A DNA stretch of 30,892 bases from Sulfitobacter sp. Its GTDB lineage: Bacteria > Pseudomonadota > Alphaproteobacteria > Rhodobacterales > Rhodobacteraceae. Shown in pieces: positions 25,274 through 30,892 of this stretch; within the stretch, counting starts at the first letter, position 1; each line of letters starts with the position of its first letter. The notes beneath the pieces are model-generated. The model was not told the origin of the DNA, made no database searches, and worked only from the letters and a program-made list of their open reading frames with translations. Location: positions 1 to 30,892 of the forward strand of contig JAPKCR010000001.1 of the NCBI GenBank assembly GCA_026421135.1, in the 5' to 3' direction. Both the position numbers and the translations under genes were made by a program.

Positions 25274-25287
25274 TTGATACAGATCAA
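25274..25287 (+). promoter_or_regulatory. FNR box upstream of ccoNOQP
   Basis: TTGAT-ACAG-ATCAA is an exact consensus site, 86 bases before the ccoN ATG. GATAAT at 25315-25320 is a possible -10 but is centred 37 bases from the box, a few bases further than the usual 32. The promoter details are therefore uncertain, while the box itself is clear. Confidence 0.86.
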
Positions 25288-25373
25288 GGAAGCCTCTCCG
25301 CCCTGCGGTTACCCGATAATTGCGAACAGGTGCGCGCGCCCCGAACAGGGCTGCGCTAACAAGAAGGTGCACT

Positions 25374-26975
25374 ATGGATTATTTTAAACTCATCATTTTG
25401 GGGCTGATTGCTCTGATTGCGGGCATGGGCATGAACTGGGGTCATGATCTGGCCTATCAATTTCATGCTTTTGTCATCATGGCGGTTGCCGCAGGTATGT
25501 TTGTCTGGACGCTGCGGCGCATTGACGAACCTGTGCCTGTGGCTGAAACGGGATACGCTGACGGCGTGATCCGCGCTGGCGTGATCGCAACTGCCTTTTG
25601 GGGTATTGCTGGATTTTTGGTCGGCACCTTCATCGCCTTTCAGTTGGCCTTTCCAGAGCTGAACTTTGAGTGGGGCCAGCCCTTTACTAACTTTGGTCGG
25701 CTGCGCCCGTTGCATACATCAGCGGTGATCTTTGCCTTTGGGGGCAACGCACTGATCTGCACTTCGTTTTATGTCGTCCAGCGCACCAGTTCAGTGCGAT
25801 TGTTCGGTGGCAACCTGTCATGGTTTGTCTTCTGGGGCTATCAGTTGTTCATTGTTCTGGCGGCAACCGGATACCTGCTGGGGTCCACACAGTCGAAAGA
25901 ATATGCGGAACCTGAATGGTATACCGACATCTGGCTGACCATCGTTTGGGTGGCCTATCTGGTGGTGTTCCTTGGCACGATCTTTAAAAGGCGCGAACGC
26001 CACATCTATGTCGCCAACTGGTTCTACCTCAGCTTTATCATCACAGTTGCAATGCTGCATATCGTCAACAACCTGTCGATCCCGGTCAGTTTCTGGGGCT
26101 CGAAATCGGTTCAGGTCTTTTCTGGTGTGCAGGACGCAATGACGCAGTGGTGGTATGGCCATAACGCCGTGGGCTTTTTCTTAACCGCCGGTTTCTTGGG
26201 GATGATGTATTACTTCGTTCCCAAACAAGCGAACCGCCCCGTCTATTCTTATAAGCTCAGCATCATCCACTTTTGGTCCCTGATCTTTTTGTACATCTGG
26301 GCTGGTCCACACCACTTGCACTATACCGCTCTGCCCGATTGGGCCGCGACCCTTGGCATGGTGTTCTCGATTGTGCTGTGGATGCCGAGCTGGGGTGGCA
26401 TGATCAACGGCCTGATGACCCTGCAAGGGGCATGGGACAAACTGCGCACCGACCCGATCCTGCGGATGTTCGTTATCTCGCTTGGGTTCTACGGCATGTC
26501 GACCTTCGAAGGTCCAATGATGTCGATCCGCGCGGTCAACTCGCTGTCGCATTACACTGACTGGACCATCGGACACGTGCATTCCGGCGCACTTGGCTGG
26601 AACGGCATGATCACCTTTGGCGCGCTGTACTTCTTGACGCCGAAACTGTGGGGCCGTGAAAAGATGCATTCAATGTCTGCGATCAACTGGCACTTCTGGT
26701 TGGCGACCATCGGCATCGTTTTGTACGCGTCGTCGATGTGGGTTACCGGCATCATGGAAGGTCTAATGTGGCGCGAAGTCGATGATCAAGGTTTCTTGGT
26801 CAACTCCTTTGCCGACACGGTTGCTGCGAAATTCCCGATGTATGTGGTGCGCGGTTTGGGTGGGGTTCTCTACCTTGGCGGCGGGCTGATCATGGTGTGG
26901 AACATGTGGATGACCATTCGCGGTGCGAAACCGGTCACCACTGCCGTGCCCTCAAACGCAACACCAGCAGAATAA
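25374..26975 (+). CDS. ccoN: cbb3-type cytochrome c oxidase subunit I
   Basis: This 533-residue, multi-helix haem-copper oxidase subunit carries the low-spin haem b and the haem b3–CuB centre of the high-affinity terminal oxidase. Family marks are [43 protein letters not shown] (CuB His region), [17 protein letters not shown], and [16 protein letters not shown] (haem ligands). The start at 25374 ([10 protein letters not shown]) follows AAGGTG; the upstream open frame to 25320 overlaps the promoter. It is the first gene of ccoNOQP and is driven by an FNR box 86 bases upstream, as expected for a microaerobic oxidase. The next gene begins 12 bases after the stop. Confidence 0.97.
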   Translation: MDYFKLIILGLIALIAGMGMNWGHDLAYQFHAFVIMAVAAGMFVWTLRRIDEPVPVAETGYADGVIRAGVIATAFWGIAGFLVGTFIAFQLAFPELNFEWGQPFTNFGRLRPLHTSAVIFAFGGNALICTSFYVVQRTSSVRLFGGNLSWFVFWGYQLFIVLAATGYLLGSTQSKEYAEPEWYTDIWLTIVWVAYLVVFLGTIFKRRERHIYVANWFYLSFIITVAMLHIVNNLSIPVSFWGSKSVQVFSGVQDAMTQWWYGHNAVGFFLTAGFLGMMYYFVPKQANRPVYSYKLSIIHFWSLIFLYIWAGPHHLHYTALPDWAATLGMVFSIVLWMPSWGGMINGLMTLQGAWDKLRTDPILRMFVISLGFYGMSTFEGPMMSIRAVNSLSHYTDWTIGHVHSGALGWNGMITFGALYFLTPKLWGREKMHSMSAINWHFWLATIGIVLYASSMWVTGIMEGLMWREVDDQGFLVNSFADTVAAKFPMYVVRGLGGVLYLGGGLIMVWNMWMTIRGAKPVTTAVPSNATPAE

Positions 26976-26987
26976 GGAGCTGAACCA

Positions 26988-27713
26988 ATGGCCTTTATCG
27001 ACAAACACGCCATCCTTGAGAAAAGCCCCACCTTGTTGCTGGTTGCATCCCTGCTGGTGGTAACGGTGGGGGGCATCGTGGAAATTGCCCCCCTGTTCTG
27101 GCTGGAAAACACCATCGAAGAAGTCGAAGGCGTGCGGCCCTATTCGCCGCTCGAACTGACGGGGCGCGACATCTATGTCCGCGAAGGATGCTATGTCTGC
27201 CACAGCCAGATGATCCGCCCCATGCGCGACGAGGTGGAACGCTATGGCCACTATTCGCTGGCGGCTGAATCGATGTATGACCACCCGTTCCAATGGGGCT
27301 CCAAGCGTACGGGTCCGGACGTGGCGCGTGTGGGCGGGCGGTATTCCGACGCCTGGCACGTGGATCACCTACGCGATCCCCAATCCGTGGTGCCAGAATC
27401 GATTATGCCGAAATATGCGTTCCTCATGGATGCGCAAATCGAGCCGACCCATATCGAACCGCTGTTGAAAACCCACAGGTTTGTCGGCGTGCCATATTCG
27501 GATGAACAGATCGACGCGGCACGGGCAGATTTCCGCGCTCAGGCTGACCCTGATTCAGACTATGACGGGATGTTGGAACGCTATCCCGGTGCTGCGGTTG
27601 CCAACTTTGATGGCCAACCTGAATTGACCGAGATGGACGCGCTGATTGCCTATCTGCAAATCCTTGGGACGATGGTTGATTTTTCGACCTTCACCCCAGA
27701 TGCCAGCCGCTAA
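26988..27713 (+). CDS. ccoO: cbb3-type cytochrome c oxidase subunit II (monohaem cytochrome c)
   Basis: This 241-residue protein has an N-terminal membrane anchor (about residues 15-38) and a periplasmic cytochrome domain. The c-haem motif CYVCH is at residues 68-72, followed by [18 protein letters not shown], the family signature. It transfers electrons from CcoP to CcoN. The axial Met is likely one of those in the late PKYAFLMD region. AGGAG lies eight bases before the ATG. It is the second gene of the cco operon and shows no anomaly. Confidence 0.97.
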   Translation: MAFIDKHAILEKSPTLLLVASLLVVTVGGIVEIAPLFWLENTIEEVEGVRPYSPLELTGRDIYVREGCYVCHSQMIRPMRDEVERYGHYSLAAESMYDHPFQWGSKRTGPDVARVGGRYSDAWHVDHLRDPQSVVPESIMPKYAFLMDAQIEPTHIEPLLKTHRFVGVPYSDEQIDAARADFRAQADPDSDYDGMLERYPGAAVANFDGQPELTEMDALIAYLQILGTMVDFSTFTPDASR

Positions 27714-27724
27714 GGAGACCTGAG

Positions 27725-27919
27725 ATGAATACCTATTCCTTCCTGCGACAGCTCGCCGACAGCTGGGTTCTGCTTGCAATGTTCCTTTTCTTTGCCGGCG
27801 TCATCCTGTGGGCATTCCGGCCCGGCAGTACCAAGGTTTATGACAGCGTGGCCCAGATACCTTTGGGCGACGACACCCAACCCAAAAGCATGACAAATAA
27901 AGGGGACGACAATGTCTAA
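27725..27919 (+). CDS. ccoQ: cbb3-type cytochrome c oxidase subunit CcoQ
   Basis: This is a 64-residue single-helix protein. The membrane segment SWVLLAMFLFFAGVILWAFRPG is followed by the conserved short cytosolic tail beginning STKVYDSVAQIPL. CcoQ stabilises the cbb3 complex. AAGGAG is placed before the ATG. Its last eight bases overlap the start of ccoP, implying translational coupling. Confidence 0.94.
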   Translation: MNTYSFLRQLADSWVLLAMFLFFAGVILWAFRPGSTKVYDSVAQIPLGDDTQPKSMTNKGDDNV

Positions 27920-28775
27920 GCGCAAAACAGACGACGTCACCGGCACCGAAACCACAGGCCACAGCTGGGACGGTATCGAAGAGCTGAACACACCCCTGCC
28001 CCGCTGGTGGCTTTGGACCCTGTATTTGTGCATCATCTGGGCGATACTTTACACGATCGCCTATCCTGCATGGCCGATGGTCTCGGGCGCGACCAAGGGT
28101 CTTTTGGGGTGGTCCACCCGCGCAAATGTCGCGGCTGAAATTACCGCACATGAGGGCAAGAATGCCGATCTGGTGACTTCGCTCTTGGCGACAGATATGG
28201 ACGTTTTGCCCGCGAGTGCCGATCTCAACCGCTATGCTGTTGCACGCGGCGGCGCAGTGTTCCGCGCCAATTGTTCGCAATGCCACGGTTCGGGTGCAGC
28301 AGGTGCAAAGGGTTATCCCAACCTGCTGGATGATGACTGGCTTTGGGGCGGAGAGATGGCCGACATCGAATACACCGTGCGCCATGGCATTCGCAACGAT
28401 CAGGATGATGACGCGCATTACTCACAGATGCCAGCCTTTGGCGAGATGCTTGAGAAAGGCGACATTACAGCTGTTGTTGAATATGTGGTGTCTCTGTCGA
28501 ATGCTGAATTCGACGCCAAGCTGGCCGAGACAGGGGCGACCGTCTACTCTGATAATTGCGCAGCGTGCCATGGTGAAACCGGACTGGGAGATCGGGCGCA
28601 AGGTGCCCCTAATCTGGCAGACGCGATCTGGCTTTATGGTGGCGACCGCAAAGCCCTGACGGAGACCGTGAAAAACGCCCGCTTTGGTGTGATGCCTGCT
28701 TGGGGCCCACGCCTGACCGAGGCCGATGTTCGCGCCGTATCCGCCTACGTGCACTCTCTGGGAGGTGGAGAGTAG
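27912..28775 (+). CDS. ccoP: cbb3-type cytochrome c oxidase subunit III (dihaem cytochrome c)
   Basis: This 287-residue protein begins with TTGHSWDGIEELNTPLPRWW, a CcoP hallmark. It has one membrane helix (about residues 32-52) and two cytochrome c domains with CSQCH at 121-125 and CAACH at 216-220. It accepts electrons from periplasmic cytochrome c and passes them to CcoO. The start overlaps ccoQ by eight bases. Two hairpins follow in the gap before ccoG, which probably end the ccoNOQP transcript. Confidence 0.97.
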   Translation: MSKRKTDDVTGTETTGHSWDGIEELNTPLPRWWLWTLYLCIIWAILYTIAYPAWPMVSGATKGLLGWSTRANVAAEITAHEGKNADLVTSLLATDMDVLPASADLNRYAVARGGAVFRANCSQCHGSGAAGAKGYPNLLDDDWLWGGEMADIEYTVRHGIRNDQDDDAHYSQMPAFGEMLEKGDITAVVEYVVSLSNAEFDAKLAETGATVYSDNCAACHGETGLGDRAQGAPNLADAIWLYGGDRKALTETVKNARFGVMPAWGPRLTEADVRAVSAYVHSLGGGE

Positions 28776-28784
28776 CACGATAGC

Positions 28785-28808
28785 GACCAGCTGCAGCAGC
28801 AACTGGTC
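28785..28808 (+). terminator. First hairpin after ccoP
   Basis: GACCAG at 28785-28790 pairs with CTGGTC at 28803-28808. With one internal mismatch the stem extends by TGC/GCA around the loop AGCA. There is no T tract, so it may stabilise or shape the end of the ccoNOQP message rather than terminate it alone. Confidence 0.35.
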
Positions 28809-28855
28809 CATCCCCGAAAGCGTGCCTGTTCGCAAAACGCGCCGCTTCGGGGATG
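28809..28855 (+). terminator. Second, stronger hairpin before ccoG
   Basis: CATCCCCGAA at 28809-28818 pairs perfectly with TTCGGGGATG at 28846-28855 across a 27-base loop that can add a few more pairs. It is followed by TTGTTGAT, where the next FNR box begins. It is the best candidate for the end of the ccoNOQP transcript. Confidence 0.5.
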
Positions 28856-28858
28856 TTG

Positions 28859-28872
28859 TTGATCAAGATCAA
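28859..28872 (+). promoter_or_regulatory. FNR box upstream of ccoG
   Basis: TTGAT-CAAG-ATCAA is an exact consensus site, 52 bases before the ccoG ATG. TAGGCA at 28895-28900 is centred 32 bases from the box centre and could be the -10 of a class II promoter. This implies that the assembly genes have their own FnrL-dependent promoter. Confidence 0.86.
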
Positions 28873-28924
28873 GGTTCGCACGCTTGAATCAGGATAGGCA
28901 ATAGAAGCGAACAGGAAGAAAACC

Positions 28925-30472
28925 ATGACCGATCAAACAACGCCTCCCTCTCTATATGCGGCGCGCGAACCGATTTTTCCGCGCCATGTGACCGGCTTTT
29001 TTCGCCGTTTCAAATGGGCGATTCTGATCGTCACGCTGGGGATCTACTATCTCACTCCTTGGATCCGCTGGGAACGTGGCCCAAGCCTGCCGGATCAAGC
29101 CGTCTTGGTCGATTTGGCCAACCGTCGTTTCTATTTTTTCTGGATCGAAATTTGGCCCCATGAGTTCTATTTCGTGGCGGGCCTATTGATCATGGCCGGG
29201 CTTGGCCTGTTTCTTTTTACATCAGCCCTTGGCCGCGTTTGGTGCGGGTATACCTGCCCTCAAACCGTCTGGACTGATCTTTTCATTCTTGTCGAACGCT
29301 GGATAGAGGGCGACCGCAACGCCCAAGTCCGGCTTCACAAAGCCAATTGGAGCCTGCGGAAATGGCGGTTGCGCTTGACCAAGTGGACAGTTTGGCTGGC
29401 CATTGCCGTGGCAACCGGTGGGGCGTGGGTGTTCTATTTCACCGACGCGCCAACGCTGGCCCTTGATTTGGTGAACCTGACCGCACATCCGGCGGCCTAT
29501 ATTACCATCGCGATCCTGACCGCGACGACCTTTATATTTGGGGGTTTCCTGCGCGAACAGGTGTGCATTTACATGTGCCCTTGGCCACGCATCCAAGCGG
29601 CGATGATGGACCCTGATACAATTACTGTCGCCTATCGCGACTGGCGGGGCGAACCGCGTGGAAAAAACAACACCCGTCGCCGCAGCAAAGCCGAAGCCAT
29701 CCAGGCCGAGGCTGACGCGCAAGCGGCTGGCCCCGGCGAGGCACGCTATCCCGGCACGCCATACCGCCAAGGTGCCAAACCGGCCGCCCCCGTTATTCAA
29801 CCCGTTGCCGAAACGGGCGACTGCATTGATTGCATGGCCTGCGTCAACGTCTGCCCCATGGGCATCGACATTCGCAACGGCCAGCAGATGGAATGTATCA
29901 CCTGTGCTCTGTGCATTGACGCCTGTGACGATGTCATGGACAAAATCGGTAAACCGCGTGGGTTGATTGACTACCTTGCCCTGTCTGATGAAACCGCTGA
30001 ACGTGCAGGCGAACCCGTTAAACCGTTGTGGAAACACATACTGCGACCCCGCACGATCCTATATACGGTGGCTTGGTTGCTGATCGGTCTGGGACTTGTC
30101 TATGCGCTCTTTATTCGGTCCGACATCGAGCTGACAGTAAGCCCTGTGCGTAATCCGACCTTTGTGGTCTTGTCGGATGGCACGATCCGTAACATCTATG
30201 ATGTGCGTCTGCGCAACAAGTCAGGCGAGGACCGCGAATTCCGTCTCAAGCTTACCAGTGACGAAACCCTGCGCATCGACCTTGAGGGGACTGACGATCT
30301 GAGCCTAACCGTACCAGCAGATACAACGGTTTTGCAGCGCGTCTATGTCACGGCACGCCCGCAAGATCAGGCAGCAAAGGCTGCGGCAACCGACTTGCGG
30401 CTATGGGTGGAAGACACCTCAGCACAAACGCGGGCCTCCAAATCAACGACCTTCAATGGAAAGGGGAATTAA
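28925..30472 (+). CDS. ccoG: cbb3 oxidase assembly protein CcoG (RdxB/FixG type ferredoxin-like)
   Basis: This 515-residue membrane protein has about five helices. It carries the pair CGYTCPQTVW (about 107-116), CIYMCPWPRIQ, and two [4Fe-4S] motifs: C300-x2-C-x2-C-x3-C310 and C324-x2-C-x2-C-x3-C334. An Ig-like periplasmic tail follows (TVSPVRNPTFVVLSDGTIRN). CcoG proteins reduce copper for delivery to the CuB site of cbb3 oxidase. Between YRDWRGEPRGK and the first cluster lies a basic, Ala/Pro-rich stretch of about 50 residues that I think is longer than in many homologues. AGGAAG precedes the ATG. The stop abuts ccoH with no gap. Confidence 0.95.
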   Translation: MTDQTTPPSLYAAREPIFPRHVTGFFRRFKWAILIVTLGIYYLTPWIRWERGPSLPDQAVLVDLANRRFYFFWIEIWPHEFYFVAGLLIMAGLGLFLFTSALGRVWCGYTCPQTVWTDLFILVERWIEGDRNAQVRLHKANWSLRKWRLRLTKWTVWLAIAVATGGAWVFYFTDAPTLALDLVNLTAHPAAYITIAILTATTFIFGGFLREQVCIYMCPWPRIQAAMMDPDTITVAYRDWRGEPRGKNNTRRRSKAEAIQAEADAQAAGPGEARYPGTPYRQGAKPAAPVIQPVAETGDCIDCMACVNVCPMGIDIRNGQQMECITCALCIDACDDVMDKIGKPRGLIDYLALSDETAERAGEPVKPLWKHILRPRTILYTVAWLLIGLGLVYALFIRSDIELTVSPVRNPTFVVLSDGTIRNIYDVRLRNKSGEDREFRLKLTSDETLRIDLEGTDDLSLTVPADTTVLQRVYVTARPQDQAAKAAATDLRLWVEDTSAQTRASKSTTFNGKGN

Positions 30473-30892
30473 ATGCAACGCGAACTAAAAGGGTGGCATG
30501 TCTTTACCGGCTTTGCGCTGGCTTTTGGCGTTATTATTGCGGTCAACCTGACCTTGGCCTTTAACGCCGTACGCACCTTTCCGGGGCTCGAGGTCAAGAA
30601 TTCCTATGTCGCCTCGCAAAGCTTTGACGCAGATCGTGCGACGCAAGAGGCCTTGAATTGGGATGTTGATGCGACGCTGCAAGGCGATCATCTGGTTCTT
30701 TCTATCCTCAAGGGCGATGCACCTGTGTCGCCCGAAATCGAAGAAGCCATTTTTGGCCGCGCCACCAGTGTTGCGGCGGATCAGACGCCCAATTTTAAGT
30801 TTAACGGTCAGGCTTATATCGCGGACGTCAAGGCTGGGCCGGGAAACTGGAACTTGCGCCTAAAGATGCGTGCCATAGACGGAACGTTGTTT
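30473..30892 (+). CDS. ccoH: cbb3 oxidase assembly protein CcoH/FixH family (3' truncated)
   Basis: The frame is open from the ATG at 30473 to the right edge (140 codons visible). It begins MQRELKGWHVFTGFALAFGV, giving a single membrane helix (about residues 10-30). A periplasmic FixH domain follows (VRTFPGLEVKNSYVASQSFD, and later YIADVKAGPGNWNLRLKM). CcoH is needed for cbb3 oxidase maturation or stability. It starts directly after the ccoG stop with GGGGA upstream, so it is co-translated with ccoG. ccoI and ccoS would be expected beyond the window. Confidence 0.93.
   Translation, partial: MQRELKGWHVFTGFALAFGVIIAVNLTLAFNAVRTFPGLEVKNSYVASQSFDADRATQEALNWDVDATLQGDHLVLSILKGDAPVSPEIEEAIFGRATSVAADQTPNFKFNGQAYIADVKAGPGNWNLRLKMRAIDGTLF

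Noticed and set aside
29222..30037. 271-codon minus-strand frame inside ccoG
   Set aside because: It is antisense to the membrane and iron-sulfur parts of ccoG, and its translation is not protein-like.

Overview
The window is a contiguous chromosomal stretch from an alphaproteobacterium of the Rhodobacteraceae/Roseobacter type. The assignment rests on family resemblance of the proteins, the dnaX–ybaB–recR order, the hemN–fnrL–usp–ccoNOQP–ccoGH neighbourhood, and a monomeric NADP isocitrate dehydrogenase. No mobile element, CRISPR array, tRNA or rRNA was seen. Both ends cut a gene: dnaX at the left, ccoH at the right.

Layout: (1) 3-2213 (+), the dnaX–ybaB–recR replication/repair operon. (2) 2205-4709 (-), three metabolic genes: a class II aldolase/adducin-like protein, a histidine phosphatase and a 3-hydroxyacyl-CoA-dehydrogenase-type oxidoreductase. 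(3) 4890-7103 (+), monomeric icd, closed by a good intrinsic terminator. (4) 7344-13497 (+), a sugar-nucleotide block: gmd, a colC/fcl-type epimerase-reductase, a colD-type 3-dehydratase and manC. This set should make GDP-L-colitose, a 3,6-dideoxyhexose. An M20 peptidase gene overlaps the end of manC. (5) 13519-16681 (-), bioY, cobQ, a short family 2 glycosyltransferase with an altered DxD motif, and a small membrane ORF that may be the remnant of a flippase gene. (6) 16853-21540, a signalling locus: a hybrid histidine kinase (HisKA–HATPase–REC–HPt) behind a cysteine-free periplasmic protein of the molybdopterin-oxidoreductase fold, and a LuxR/FixJ-type response regulator on the other strand. 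The two sides are separated by about 950 nt of non-coding DNA with several inverted repeats. (7) 21644-22606 (+), an acetamidase/formamidase family protein whose stop overlaps that of hemN. (8) 22603-30892, an oxygen-response region: hemN (-), fnrL (+), usp (+), ccoNOQP (+), ccoG (+) and the start of ccoH (+).

Region 8 carries four exact TTGAT-N4-ATCAA FNR boxes: between hemN and fnrL, and upstream of usp, ccoN and ccoG. It therefore looks like a compact regulon in which FnrL controls the cbb3 oxidase, its assembly factors, anaerobic haem synthesis and itself.

The two most interesting parts are the compact colitose cassette in a roseobacter background and the signalling locus with its cysteine-free sensor-like partner. 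Start codons were chosen from ribosome-binding sites and family N-termini, so several differ from the longest open frame.
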